DNA of 64,000 nucleotides from CAWBYL01 sp963793025 (GCA_963793025.1 CAWBYL010000002.1:398418-462417), one strand, 5' to 3'. Counted from the stretch's first letter, positions 7,354 to 16,866 are shown. Notes: generated from the letters alone by a model not told the origin. Made by a program: numbers and translations.

Positions 7354-9130
7354 GGTTCACCCCCGCTGGGGTCCGAGAGCGTCTCGTCGGAGACCGAGGG
7401 ACGGCCGCTCGGGGCGAGCGCCTCGGCGGGGAGGACCTCGCGTCGCCGACGCGGTTCGTGGCGGACGGACTGCCACTCGGGATGGTTGGCGTCCCACACC
7501 GGGCGCTCCGAGCGGATGGGAGGCAGCGGCCCCACGAAGTTGCCGGGAGGCGGGGGCGACGGCGTCGCCCATTCGAGCGTCTGCCCGTCCCACGGGTTGT
7601 CACCGACGGGCGGGAGGTCGGTGCGGCGCCACGTGCGGAGCACGTTCCAGAGGAAGGGCAGGGTCGACAACCCGAGGATGGCCGCCCCGATGGAGGACAC
7701 GGTGTTCAAGGTGGTGAAGCCGTCGGCCTCGGTGTAGCTCGCCACCCGACGAGGCATGCCCTCGAGGCCCAGGATGTGCTGCACGAAGAAGGTCATGTTG
7801 AACCCGACGAACATCATCCAGAAGTGGACGTGGCCCCACCCCTCCGAGAGGCGCTTCCCGGTGAACTTCGGGAACCAGTAGTAGATCGCCGCGAACACGG
7901 CGAAGACCGACCCCCCGAACAACACGTAGTGGAAGTGGGCGACCACGAAGTAGCTGTCGGTGACGTGGAAGTCGAACGCCGGTGACGCCAGCATCACGCC
8001 GGTGACGCCACCGAGGACGAACATCAACAAGAAGCCCAGGGAGAACAACATGGGCGTGGCCAGCCACAGCTGTCCGTTCCACATCGTGCCGATCCAGTTG
8101 AAGAACTTCACGCCGGTCGGCACGGCGATGAGCATGGTCATGGCTGAGAAGAACGGGAGCAGCACCACGCCGGTGGCGAACATGTGGTGGGCCCACACGC
8201 CCACCGACAACGCTCCGATGGACAAGGTGGCGAAGATGAGGCCCCGGTAGCCGAACACGGGCTTGCGGGAGAACACGGCGAAGATCTCGGTGACCACCCC
8301 GAAGTAGGGGAGGATCAGGATGTACACCTCGGGGTGGCCGAAGAACCAGAAGAGGTGCTGCCACAGCACGGGTACGCCGCCTCCGCCGGCATCGAAGATG
8401 TGGCCGCCGAAGTGGCGGTCGGCGAACAGCATCACGCCGGCGGCGGTGAGCACAGGGAAGCAGATGAGCACCAAGACGCTGGTGACGATCATGTTCCACG
8501 TGAAGATCGGGAGCCGGAACATGGTCATGCCCGGTGCCCGCATGGTGGCGATGGTGGTGAGGATGTTGACGGCGGTGAGGATGCCCGAGAGGCCGGTGAG
8601 GGCGACACCGACGATCCACAGGTCGCCACCCAGTCCCGGGGAGCGGACGCTGTCGGAGAGCGGGGTGTAGGCGAACCACCCGAAGTTGGCGGCGCCGTCG
8701 GAGGTGAGGAAGCCCGACAGCATCACCACGCCGCCGGTGGCGTAGACCCAGTAGGACAGCTGGTTGAGTCGGGGGAAGGCCATGTCCCGGGCGCCGGCCT
8801 GGATGGGGACGAGGTAGTTGCCGAGGCCGAAGGCGAAGGGCCCGGCGAACAAGAAGAGCATCACGCTGCCGTGCATCGTGAACAGCTCGTTGTAGGTGTT
8901 GGTGTCGATGAGCTGCTGGTCGGGCCGGGCGAGCTGGGCCCGGATGCCCATCGCCATCATCCCGCCGATGAGGTAGAAGACGAAGGCCGTGACCATGTAG
9001 GCAGGCCGATCGTCTTGTGATCGGTGCTGGTGAACCACCGCAGCAGCCCGGTGGGCTCGCGTCCGTGCGCCGGCGGGTGGCTCGGGGCCGGCTCGGGCGC
9101 CGCCGCCGGACGGTCGTCGACGACGGTCAT
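7350..9130 (-). CDS. ctaD: Cytochrome c oxidase subunit I (frame interrupted near 9003)
   Basis: Catalytic subunit of the aa3 oxidase: haem a, haem a3 and CuB, reducing O2 and pumping protons. Visible ligands include the His of TMHGSVML, the GHPEVY motif with the cross-linked Tyr, the HH pair in WAHHMF and the two His of VAHFHYVLF. Twelve or so membrane helices follow, then a proline-rich C-terminal tail. The natural start is the ATG at 9130 (MTVVDDRP...), which overlaps the ctaC stop as ATGA. That frame runs through WFTSTDHKTIGL and then loses register near 9001-9006; one base appears to be missing, and conservation resumes as AYMVTAFVFYL in the frame that ends at 7350. Since the enzyme is normally essential in aerobes, a base error is likely. 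Confidence 0.88.
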
Positions 9131-9927
9131 GGCGTCGCTCCGGCCAGGGCCACGTCGCCGCCGGGCGTGCCGGCGACGAGGGGCTGGGTCTCGGCCGCCG
9201 CCCGGGCGACCCAGGCGTCGAACTCGTCGGCCGGCACCGCCCGCACGTCGAAGGTCATCTGCCAGTGGTTGAACCCGCAGTACTCGGCGCAGCGCCCGGT
9301 CCACTCACCGGGCTCGGTGATGTCGACGTCGATGTGGTTGTCGACCCCGGGGATGAGGTCGCGCTTCTCGAGGAACTCGGGCACCCAGAACGAGTGGATG
9401 ACGTCGTCGGCGTGCAACTCGAACCGGATGGTGCGCCCCACGGGGAGCACGAGGGTCGGCCGGGCGTCGGGGGTGCCGCTGACCACGACCCCCTGCTCGG
9501 GATAAGTGAACTGCCACTGCCACTGGAAGCCGTCGACCTGGACCGTGAGCTCCGGGTCGCGGTTGGAGTCGACCTGTTGGGTGGCCCAGGCCGCCAACCC
9601 GAAGAGGAAGGCCACGATCAGGATCGGCGTGACGGTGTAGACGACCTCCATCGGGATGTTGTACTGCCGCTGGGGTGGGTTGGCCGGCTGGTCGGGACGG
9701 CGGCGGTACCGCACCACCGACCAGATGACGAGGAACCAGATGAGGGCGGCGACCAGCGCCGCCCCGATGAACAGGACGCGCCACAACACGAGGGTGGAGC
9801 GGCCCTGCTCGGTGACCGCGTCGGGGGCACCGTAGGTGGCGCTGCAGCCACCCAGGACGAGGGCGGCCACGAGGGCGGCGCCGAGCTGCGCCGGCCGACT
9901 CCCGAGGACGCGGCTGCGGATCCGCAC
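9127..9927 (-). CDS. ctaC: Cytochrome c oxidase subunit II
   Basis: Carries the CuA centre that accepts electrons from the bcc complex. Starting at GTG 9927 gives a 266-aa lipoprotein precursor: signal peptide 1-27 with lipobox LGG-C28, two membrane helices (about 46-70 and 94-114) and a periplasmic cupredoxin domain. CuA ligands are all present: H178, C213, E215, C217, H221 and M224. There is no cytochrome c fusion, as expected when a diheme QcrC feeds it directly. The frame is open upstream to 10251 but that part overlaps ctaG and shows no membrane-protein character. The stop overlaps the ctaD start. Confidence 0.92.
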   Translation of the reverse strand: MRIRSRVLGSRPAQLGAALVAALVLGGCSATYGAPDAVTEQGRSTLVLWRVLFIGAALVAALIWFLVIWSVVRYRRRPDQPANPPQRQYNIPMEVVYTVTPILIVAFLFGLAAWATQQVDSNRDPELTVQVDGFQWQWQFTYPEQGVVVSGTPDARPTLVLPVGRTIRFELHADDVIHSFWVPEFLEKRDLIPGVDNHIDVDITEPGEWTGRCAEYCGFNHWQMTFDVRAVPADEFDAWVARAAAETQPLVAGTPGGDVALAGATP

Positions 9928-9979
9928 GCCGACACCATAGGGCAGCCGGGGCACGCGGCCGGGTGGTCTCCGCCGGCGG

Positions 9980-10867
9980 TCAGGAGTCGCCGGTGCCGGC
10001 TCCGGCCCGGGCGGCGGCGCTGCGCTCCTCGCCGCGCCGGGCCCGTCGGTCGGCGCGATCCTGGTGGGCCATCCACTGCACGAGCACCACGGCGCCGGCC
10101 GCCAGTCCGGCGACGTCGCCGATGCCCCACATGATCGCCCCACCGGCGCGCTGGTCGGCCATGGGCGAGGCGCCCCAGTCGCGAGCTGCCGCGTACCAGT
10201 CGCCGGCGATCGGCGTGGACCCCTGCAGGAGGGCGATGCCGACGAAGGCATGGAAGGGGATGGTGAGCAGGATGAGCCCGAGGCGGGCGCCGTACGGGAT
10301 GCGGCGGGCCACGGGGTCGAGTCCGATCACCACCCAGAAGAACACGGACCCGGCGAAGAGGAAGTGGAGATGGACGAGCGAGTGCACCCACGAGTTGTGG
10401 AGGGAGAGCTCGTAGAGCGGCGTGAAGTACAGGCCGTAGAGGGTGAGGCTGAACAACAAGAAGGCCGCCACCGGGTGGGTGAGCAGGCGAGCCGGAGCGC
10501 TGCGGACGACGCGGAGCAGGGTGACCTGAGTGGTCCGGTCGGTCGCCTGCAGGGCCAGGGTGACGGGTGCGCCCAGCGCGAGCAGGAACGGCGCCACCAT
10601 CCCGAGCAGGACGTGTTGCACCACGTGCACGCTGAACAGCGTCGTGTCGTAGGCGCCGAGGCCGGACTGGGTGGCCACCACGATGACCACGAGCCCGGCG
10701 CCGAACGAGGCCGTGCGGGCGCGGCTCCAGGACCGTCCCCGGCTGTTCAGTCGACGGAGTCCCCAGACGTACGCGCCGGCGCCCACCGCTGCGCCGATGG
10801 CCGGTCCGGGGTCGAGGACCCACTGGGTTGCCGCGGGCCCGAGGCCGAACGGCGGGAGCGCAGCCAT
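9980..10867 (-). CDS. ctaG: Cytochrome c oxidase assembly protein, CtaG (caa3-type) family
   Basis: A polytopic membrane protein (295 aa, about seven to eight helices) with the histidine-rich SVHVVQHVLLGM segment and the LHFLFAGSVFFW segment typical of the CtaG/YtaG assembly-factor family, which is needed for copper insertion into cytochrome oxidase in Bacillus. It ends with a basic-acidic cytoplasmic tail. It is the first gene of the leftward ctaG-C-D-F set. A TACCGT hexamer ends exactly 6 nt before the ATG at 10867, so the message is probably leaderless; an upstream extension of the frame crosses into ctaE and is rejected. Confidence 0.82.
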   Translation of the reverse strand: MAALPPFGLGPAATQWVLDPGPAIGAAVGAGAYVWGLRRLNSRGRSWSRARTASFGAGLVVIVVATQSGLGAYDTTLFSVHVVQHVLLGMVAPFLLALGAPVTLALQATDRTTQVTLLRVVRSAPARLLTHPVAAFLLFSLTLYGLYFTPLYELSLHNSWVHSLVHLHFLFAGSVFFWVVIGLDPVARRIPYGARLGLILLTIPFHAFVGIALLQGSTPIAGDWYAAARDWGASPMADQRAGGAIMWGIGDVAGLAAGAVVLVQWMAHQDRADRRARRGEERSAAARAGAGTGDS

Positions 10868-10916
10868 GAGCGGACGGTACCGCTGGAGAGCCTCCACGGC
10901 CCGCGCCTCTGACAAG
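10868..10916. promoter_or_regulatory. Divergent promoter region of the two respiratory operons
   Basis: Only 49 bases separate the ctaG and ctaE start codons. On the minus strand TACCGT (10879 to 10874) sits 6 nt from the ctaG ATG, as expected of a leaderless -10. No comparable hexamer or ribosome site is seen for ctaE. The arrangement would let one site co-regulate both halves of the supercomplex; no operator is recognisable. Confidence 0.45.
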
Positions 10917-11504
10917 ATGGCGCAGATGAGCGACGTCGGGGCTCTCGAGGTGCGCGGTGAGAGGACGGCCCCGCTCGCCGTCGGCGTCATCATCTGGCTG
11001 GCCTCGGAGGTCATGTTCTTCGCCGGGCTGTTCGCCGCCTACTTCGTGCTGAAGGCGGAGAACGCCGGGAACTGGCCGATGGACGGGGCCGAGCTCGACA
11101 TGCCGCGCGCCGCCGTGGCCACCGCCGTGCTGATCCTCTCGAGCGTCACGATCCACTACTCGGTGAAGGCGGCCGAGCAGGGGCGCCTCCAGCAGTCCTA
11201 CCGCCTGCTGGTCGTCACCATCGCCCTCGGGACGCTCTTCATCGCCAACCTGGTGTCGGAGTACGCAGGTCTCTCCTTCGCCTTCGACGACAACGCCTTC
11301 AGCACGATCTTCTACCTCCTCACCGGCTTCCACGGCGCCCACGTCGTCGGTGGCCTCATCGCCATGGCGGTGGTCGGATGGGTGATCTTCAGTCCGGGGA
11401 GCCGCACCCCACCGGGCCAGACGTTGCGGGTCATGTCCTTCTACTGGCACTTCGTCGACGTCGTCTGGATCGGCCTGTTCCTCGTCATCTACGTGGTGCA
11501 GTGA
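10917..11504 (+). CDS. ctaE: Cytochrome c oxidase subunit III
   Basis: Five-helix subunit III of the aa3 oxidase (195 aa), with the conserved WLASEVMFFAGLFAAYF segment, the GFHGAHVVGGL motif and the terminal SFYWHFVDVVWIGLF motif. ATG 10917 (MAQMSDVG) or ATG 10926 (MSDVG) may be the start; neither has a ribosome site, and the first was taken. It is followed one base later by qcrC, giving the ctaE-qcrCAB order conserved in actinobacteria. Confidence 0.92.
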   Translation: MAQMSDVGALEVRGERTAPLAVGVIIWLASEVMFFAGLFAAYFVLKAENAGNWPMDGAELDMPRAAVATAVLILSSVTIHYSVKAAEQGRLQQSYRLLVVTIALGTLFIANLVSEYAGLSFAFDDNAFSTIFYLLTGFHGAHVVGGLIAMAVVGWVIFSPGSRTPPGQTLRVMSFYWHFVDVVWIGLFLVIYVVQ

Positions 11505-11505
11505 C

Positions 11506-12324
11506 ATGACCACGAACGGGACCCGTCGCCTCCTGACCGTGTTCGGCGCCGTGTTCCTGGCCGCCGGTGCTCTGTTCGGCGTCACCAACGCCCTGGCCGC
11601 CGACGCCCCGGCGGCCACCACCGCCACCGCGGCGGCGACGGGTACGACCCGGGGCACCCTCCCCGACGGCAGCGACGACGCCGCCCTGGTCGCCGAGGGC
11701 CAGGCCTTGTTCCTCAACTCGTGCGTGTCGTGCCACGGGCCCGACGGCTCAGGCACCGAGAACGGGCCGAGCCTGGCCGCGGCGGGAGCGGCGGCGGCCG
11801 ACTTCCAGCTGCGCACCGGGCGCATGCCGCTCGCCGGGCCGGCGGTGCAGGCCCCGGTGAAGCCGGTCGCCTACGACGACGCCGACATCCGGGCGCTGGT
11901 CGCCTACGTGGCCACCCTGGGCGAGGGGCCGGGCATCCCCGATGTGCAACCCGACCAGGGAGACCTGGCCGAGGGGGGCGAGCTGTACCGGGCGAACTGC
12001 GCGGCCTGCCACAACGCCTCGGGCATCGGCGGCGCCCTCTCCTACGGCAACCACGCGCCGTCGCTCCTGTCGGTGGAGCCCACCCAGATCGGCGAGGCCA
12101 TGCGCACCGGTCCCGGGCAGATGCCCGTGTTCGGGCGCGACACCATCACCGACGACCAGCTGGACTCCATCGTCCGCTACGTGCAGTACCTCCAGTCGCC
12201 GGAGAACCCGGGAGGACTGAAGCTCGGTTCGGCCGGTCCCGTGCCCGAGGGCTTCGTGGCGTGGTTGGTGGGGCTGGGCGTGTTGTTGTTGTTCATCCGG
12301 TGGATCACGAGGAACCATGCCTGA
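11506..12324 (+). CDS. qcrC: Diheme cytochrome c of the bcc complex
   Basis: Menaquinol-cytochrome c reductase subunit that passes electrons straight to CuA of CtaC in the actinobacterial supercomplex. It has an N-terminal signal or anchor (about 8-31), two class I cytochrome c domains with C73-x2-C76-H77 and C165-x2-C168-H169, later Met residues (GRMP, GQMPVFG) that could be axial ligands, and a C-terminal membrane helix (about 246-264). The length, 272 aa, matches QcrC. Its ATG lies one base after the ctaE stop and its 3' end overlaps qcrA by eight bases. Confidence 0.93.
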   Translation: MTTNGTRRLLTVFGAVFLAAGALFGVTNALAADAPAATTATAAATGTTRGTLPDGSDDAALVAEGQALFLNSCVSCHGPDGSGTENGPSLAAAGAAAADFQLRTGRMPLAGPAVQAPVKPVAYDDADIRALVAYVATLGEGPGIPDVQPDQGDLAEGGELYRANCAACHNASGIGGALSYGNHAPSLLSVEPTQIGEAMRTGPGQMPVFGRDTITDDQLDSIVRYVQYLQSPENPGGLKLGSAGPVPEGFVAWLVGLGVLLLFIRWITRNHA

Positions 12325-13231
12325 CGTCCCCCCTCCGCCCCGTCTCCCGCAGCGCCATCCCGAGCGCGGACCGGCCATCGCCTTCGGTCTGAGCACCGTC
12401 TCGGGCCTCGCCCTGGCCGTGGTGTACTGGCAGGGCGGCCAGTCCCAGCTCGAGGGGATCTTCCTGGCCGTGGCCCTGGGCGGCATCGGTGTGGGCATGG
12501 TCATGTGGGCCAAGCGCTTCCTTCCTGCCGGGCCCGAGGTCGAGCCCCGGGGCCGGCTGGGTTCGAGCGAGGCCGAGATCGACGCCTTCCGCGACGACTT
12601 CGAGTCGGGGGAGCACACGCTCGAGCGCCGGGGACTGCTGGTGAAGCTCCTGGTCGGAGCCGGGGGAGCGCTCGGCCTGGCCGCCCTGTTCCCGATCCGG
12701 TCCCTGGGTCCGCGTCCCGCGTCGTTCCTCGTCGACTCGCCCTTCCAGGCCGGGACCCGTCTCGTGCGCGACGACGGCACACCCATCCGCCCCGCCGACC
12801 TCGAGACCAACGGCGTCCTCACCGTCTTCCCCGAGGGCGACCTCACCGACGAGTTCGCCCAGACGCTGCTGATCCGCATGCAGCCGGGTCGCAACGTCCC
12901 TCGTTCGGGCCGGGAGGGCTGGACCCCGCGCGACCTGGCCGCGTACTCCAAGATCTGCACCCACGCCGGCTGCCCGGTCGGGCTCTACGAGGCTCAGCTG
13001 GGCGAGCTGCTGTGCCCGTGCCACCAGTCGACGTTCGACGTCTACGACGGTTGCCGGCCCATCTTCGGCCCCGCCTCCACGTCGCTCCCGCAGCTGCCGC
13101 TCGACGTCGACGACCAGGGCTACGTGATCGCCGCCGGACCGTTCTCGGGGCCGATCGGCCCGGGCTTCTGGGACCAGCAGCGCCTCTGGGACAGGCGCAA
13201 CCCGACCACCACCGAGGGAGGCGGCTCGTGA
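12317..13231 (+). CDS. qcrA: Rieske iron-sulfur subunit of the bcc complex
   Basis: 2Fe-2S subunit that oxidises menaquinol together with QcrB. Three membrane helices (about 18-37, 47-66, 107-125), the actinobacterial feature distinguishing it from one-helix mitochondrial Rieske proteins, precede the soluble domain. Cluster motifs are C214-T-H216-A-G-C219 and C233-P-C235-H236. The length, 304 aa, is somewhat shorter than mycobacterial QcrA. It ends in a GTGA overlap with qcrB. Confidence 0.93.
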   Translation: MPDVPPPPRLPQRHPERGPAIAFGLSTVSGLALAVVYWQGGQSQLEGIFLAVALGGIGVGMVMWAKRFLPAGPEVEPRGRLGSSEAEIDAFRDDFESGEHTLERRGLLVKLLVGAGGALGLAALFPIRSLGPRPASFLVDSPFQAGTRLVRDDGTPIRPADLETNGVLTVFPEGDLTDEFAQTLLIRMQPGRNVPRSGREGWTPRDLAAYSKICTHAGCPVGLYEAQLGELLCPCHQSTFDVYDGCRPIFGPASTSLPQLPLDVDDQGYVIAAGPFSGPIGPGFWDQQRLWDRRNPTTTEGGGS

Positions 13232-14745
13232 CCGACGAGGCGACACCGATGGTCGTGGACGATGCCCAGGGTCCGCCCGAGGTCCTCCACGAGGGCCATC
13301 GCAAGGCGCGCAGCCGGGTGGGCCGGTTGGGGCGCTGGGTCGACCAGCGGACCGGGGCCGCCCGCGCCGGCAAGGGGGCGTTGTCCAAGATCTTCCCGAA
13401 CCACTGGTCGTTCCTGTTGGGCGAGATCGCCCTCTACTCCTTCGTGGTCCTCGTGGTCACCGGCATCTTCCTCACGTTCTTCTTCCGGGCCAGCACCGAG
13501 ACGGTCACCTACGACGGCAGCTACGCACCGCTTCGGGGAGTCGAGGTGTCCCAGGCCTACGCCTCGGCCATGGACCTCAGCTTCGACGTCCGCGCCGGGC
13601 TGGTCATGCGCCAGATCCACCACTGGGCGGCGCTGGTGTTCGTCGCCGCCATCGTCATCCACCTCTGCCGGGTGTTCTTCACCGGGGCGTTCCGCCGCCC
13701 CCGCGAGATCAACTGGGTGGTCGGGTGCACGCTGTTCGTGCTGGCCATCGTCAACGGCTTCGCCGGCTACTCGCTGCTCGACGACCAGCTGTCGGGCACG
13801 GGGGTGCGGGTCAGCTACTCGATCATCTTGTCCATACCGGTGATCGGGCCGTGGATCGCCTCCCTGCTGTTCGGGGGCGACTTCCCCGGTGCCGACTTCA
13901 TCCCCCGCTTGTTCATCATCCACGTGCTGTTGGTGCCGTTGGTGATCATGGCGTTGCTCGGCGTCCACCTGGCCATCCTCGTACGGCACAAGCACACCCA
14001 CTTCGCCGGTGAGGGCGCCACCGACGACAACGTGGTGGGGGAGCGGCTCTGGCCCACCTACGTGTTCAAGGCCGGCGGGCTCTTCTTCCTGGTGGCCGCG
14101 GTGCTCGCCCTGCTCGGCGGGTTGGCCCAGATCAACCCGGTGTGGATGTACGGACCGTTCCGAATAGAGAACGTCAGCTCGGCGTCACAGCCCGACTGGT
14201 ACATGGGCTGGGCCGACGGCGCGCTTCGCCTCATGCCCAACTGGGAGTTCCGGGGAGGCGGCTTCTCCATCCCGAACCCGTTCTGGGGCGGGGTGCTGAT
14301 GCCGTCGATCACCTTCGGCCTGCTCTACGCCTGGCCGTGGTTGGAGGCGCGCGTCACCGGCGACCGACGGGAGCACCACGTGCTCGACCGGCCCCGTGAC
14401 CATCCGGTGCGCACCGCGCTCGGGGTGTCGACGCTGACCTTCTACACGATCCTCGGTGTGGCGGCCTCCAACGACCTCATCGCCACCACCTTCGGCCTGT
14501 CGGTCAACGCCGTGCTCATCTCCTTGCGCGTCGCGGTGATCGTCGTGCCTCCGATCGCCGCCGTCCTCACCTACCGGGTGTGCAAGGAGCTGGCCGCCCG
14601 CAGCGGGCCCTTCGTGGACCCGTTGCTGGCCGGCTCGCCGGCCCCGGGCCCGTCCGACGACGGCGCCGCCGGTCCGCCGGTCATCGAGGGGTCGCCCGTC
14701 GGGCAGGACGCACCCGTCGGGACGGCTCGAGCCCGATCCTCGTGA
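13228..14745 (+). CDS. qcrB: Cytochrome b subunit of the bcc complex
   Basis: Membrane subunit holding the two b haems and the quinol sites (target of Q203-type inhibitors in mycobacteria). The GTG start at 13228 overlaps the qcrA stop; this removes a long spurious N-terminal extension from the same frame. After a basic cytoplasmic N-terminus (about 1-60) come helices with the haem-ligating histidines in RQIHHWAALVF and VIHLCRVFF, and in IIHVLLVPL and GVHLAIL. A soluble acidic C-terminal tail ends the protein (505 aa, near the family length). It is the last gene of ctaE-qcrCAB; the convergent sugar transporter ends seven bases away. Confidence 0.93.
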   Translation: MTDEATPMVVDDAQGPPEVLHEGHRKARSRVGRLGRWVDQRTGAARAGKGALSKIFPNHWSFLLGEIALYSFVVLVVTGIFLTFFFRASTETVTYDGSYAPLRGVEVSQAYASAMDLSFDVRAGLVMRQIHHWAALVFVAAIVIHLCRVFFTGAFRRPREINWVVGCTLFVLAIVNGFAGYSLLDDQLSGTGVRVSYSIILSIPVIGPWIASLLFGGDFPGADFIPRLFIIHVLLVPLVIMALLGVHLAILVRHKHTHFAGEGATDDNVVGERLWPTYVFKAGGLFFLVAAVLALLGGLAQINPVWMYGPFRIENVSSASQPDWYMGWADGALRLMPNWEFRGGGFSIPNPFWGGVLMPSITFGLLYAWPWLEARVTGDRREHHVLDRPRDHPVRTALGVSTLTFYTILGVAASNDLIATTFGLSVNAVLISLRVAVIVVPPIAAVLTYRVCKELAARSGPFVDPLLAGSPAPGPSDDGAAGPPVIEGSPVGQDAPVGTARARSS

Positions 14746-14752
14746 GTGGCCG

Positions 14753-16213
14753 CTACAGCGTGCCGGCGGCGCGCTGAGCGGCCACCGGGTCGTCGGCGTC
14801 CCACAGGCGCTCGATCTGCTCCAGCGTCTGCCCCTTGGTCTCGGGCACCTTCTTCCAGATCCACACGTAGGCGATGGCGGCGAAGGCGGCGAAGAGCCAG
14901 AACGTGGCCGAGTTGCCGATGTGGTCGATGAGGGTGAGGAAGAACTCGCTCACCAGGAACGCCGACCCCCAGTTCACCGCGGTGGCGGTGGCCACCGCTC
15001 GACCCCTGATCCGGCCCGGGAAGATCTCGTTGATCACCGTCCACGTGATGGGCCCGAGGGAGAAGGCGAAGGAGATGATGAACACCACGAGGGCGACCAG
15101 GGTGATGATGCCGGCCGTGGTCGGTCCCCCGGCGCCGGCCCCGCTGGTGTCGGCCCCGTCCATGAACGAAAAGGCGATGCCCACCGTCGTGAGGCTGACC
15201 GCCATGCCCACGAGCCCGGCGAACAGGAGCGGGCGTCGACCGAAGCGGTCGACGTAGACCACCGCGATCAACGTGGCCAGCACGTTCACGCCACCGATGG
15301 CCCAGGTGGTGGCGGCCGCCTGGTCGGCGGGGGTGGAGAACCCGGCCTCGGCGAAGATCTTGTCGGCGTAGTAGATGATGGCGTTGATCCCGGTGATCTG
15401 TTGGAACACGGCCAGTCCGACGGCGACCTTCATGGGCTTGCGCACCGCCCGGGAGAAGACCTCGGGCCACCGGGCCCGGTCGGCTTCTTCGGCGGCCACC
15501 GTCTCTTCGAGGCGGTCGAGCTCGACGTCGACGTCGATGTGGGGGAGGACCTTCGTCAGGGAGCGGGCCGCGTCGTCGCGCCGCCCGGCGCGCACGAGCC
15601 AACGGGTGGACTCGGGCATCGGGAGCATGGCGAGCAGCAACAGCACGCCGGGCACGGCCGAGACGCCGAGCATGACCCGCCAGCGGTCGTCGTTGGTGAG
15701 GGCCTGGTCGACGAGGTAGGCGATGAAGATGCCGATGGTGATGGCGAGCTGGTAGGTGGACACGAACCGGCCTCGCAGGTGCGAGGGAGCCTGCTCGGCG
15801 GCGTACAGAGGGGCGGCGACCGACGCCACGCCGACACCGAAGCCGACGATCAGGCGCCCGATGACCAAGATCGCGGTGCCGGGGGCGAAGGCCTCGACCG
15901 CGGCCCCGGCAGTGAACAGCGCGGCGGCCAACAAGATGGTGATGCGTCGGCCGTAGCGGTCGGCCATCCCACCGGCGATGAGGGCGCCGACCAGAGCGCC
16001 GAGCGTCACCCAGCTGGTGATCACCTCGGTCATCGTCGTGCCGACGTGGAAGTCCTTCTGGATCCCCTCGATGGCTCCGGAGATGACGCCCTGGTCGTAG
16101 CCGAACAGCAGGCCGGCCAACATGATGACCACGCCGACCATGACCAGCCACGGCCCGACCCGATGGGCGGCGCGCCCTTGTCCGCGCGCTTCGACTGCAG
16201 TCTCAGTGGCCAC
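14753..16213 (-). CDS. Sugar:H+ symporter of the major facilitator superfamily
   Basis: Twelve-helix transporter of the sugar porter family (486 aa). Signature motifs are present: GLLFGYDQGVISGA in helix 1, DRYGRR after helix 2, PESTRWL before the central loop, the QQITGINAIIYY segment of helix 7, DRFGRRPLL and the terminal PETKGQTLEQIE. These are shared by xylose, arabinose and galactose symporters; the substrate is not decided by sequence. GTG start with a G-run upstream. It is downstream of zwf and a histidine phosphatase on the same strand, which suits uptake of a sugar feeding glucose-6-phosphate and the pentose phosphate pathway. Confidence 0.85.
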   Translation of the reverse strand: MATETAVEARGQGRAAHRVGPWLVMVGVVIMLAGLLFGYDQGVISGAIEGIQKDFHVGTTMTEVITSWVTLGALVGALIAGGMADRYGRRITILLAAALFTAGAAVEAFAPGTAILVIGRLIVGFGVGVASVAAPLYAAEQAPSHLRGRFVSTYQLAITIGIFIAYLVDQALTNDDRWRVMLGVSAVPGVLLLLAMLPMPESTRWLVRAGRRDDAARSLTKVLPHIDVDVELDRLEETVAAEEADRARWPEVFSRAVRKPMKVAVGLAVFQQITGINAIIYYADKIFAEAGFSTPADQAAATTWAIGGVNVLATLIAVVYVDRFGRRPLLFAGLVGMAVSLTTVGIAFSFMDGADTSGAGAGGPTTAGIITLVALVVFIISFAFSLGPITWTVINEIFPGRIRGRAVATATAVNWGSAFLVSEFFLTLIDHIGNSATFWLFAAFAAIAYVWIWKKVPETKGQTLEQIERLWDADDPVAAQRAAGTL

Positions 16214-16295
16214 GCTGCCCCCCGGCTTCGACGAGTACGTCAGGCGGACGTTATGTCGCGCTCGTCGTCGTGGCGGGGACGCTGAGGCCGTCGGC

Positions 16296-16862
16296 TCAGG
16301 TCGCGTTCCAGCGCAGGACGCCGGGGGCGTCGTGCTCCCAGCTCAGCTGGTTCAGCGTCCCGGTCTGGAGCACGAAGCGGCGTCCCTCGGTCGGGTCGAG
16401 CTGGCACCAGCGGGCGGTGAGCACCCGCAGGATGTGCCCGTGGGCGAAGACGGCGACGTCGCCGTCGGCGGCCCTCGCCCGGGCGATCACCCGGTCGGCC
16501 CGAGCGGCCACCTGGGCGATGGTCTCGCCGCCGGGGCACTCGCCGTCCCAGACGGTCCAGCCGGGAACGGTCTCGCGGATCTCCGCGGTGGTGATGCCCT
16601 CGTAGTCGCCGTAGTCCCACTCGAGCAGGTCGTCGTCGACCTCGGCCTGCTCCCCGTAGCCGACGAGCTCGCAGGTGTGGCGGGCCCGCTTCAGCGGGCT
16701 GGTGAGGACCAGGGCGAACGGCCGCCCGTCGAGCAGTCGGCCCGTGGCCCGGGCCTGGTCCTCGCCCTCCGGGAGCAGCGGGATGTCGGTGCGGCCGGTG
16801 TGGCGCCCGTTGACGCTCCACTCGGTGGCGCCGTGGCGGATGACGAAGAGATCAGGTTCCAC
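16296..16862 (-). CDS. Histidine phosphatase superfamily protein (phosphoglycerate-mutase-like)
   Basis: 188-aa phosphatase of the branch-1 histidine phosphatase family, with the R-H10-G motif in FVIRHGATEW and the later AHGHILRVL motif that supplies the second catalytic histidine. The E-W-D-Y-G-D-Y-E segment is like that of cofactor-dependent phosphoglycerate mutases and sugar-phosphate phosphatases. Four bases separate it from the zwf stop, so it is co-transcribed with zwf. A sugar-phosphate phosphatase role is likely; the substrate is unknown. Confidence 0.82.
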   Translation of the reverse strand: MEPDLFVIRHGATEWSVNGRHTGRTDIPLLPEGEDQARATGRLLDGRPFALVLTSPLKRARHTCELVGYGEQAEVDDDLLEWDYGDYEGITTAEIRETVPGWTVWDGECPGGETIAQVAARADRVIARARAADGDVAVFAHGHILRVLTARWCQLDPTEGRRFVLQTGTLNQLSWEHDAPGVLRWNAT

Positions 16863-16866
16863 GGCG

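Noticed and set aside
8995..9010. Programmed frameshifting in ctaD
   Set aside because: No slippery heptamer or downstream structure is evident and cytochrome oxidase subunit I is not known to need recoding; a base error is simpler.
12505..13227. An upstream extension of qcrB within the qcrA region
   Set aside because: The translated extension is Arg/Pro-rich shadow of qcrA; the GTG at 13228 overlapping the qcrA stop gives the normal protein length.
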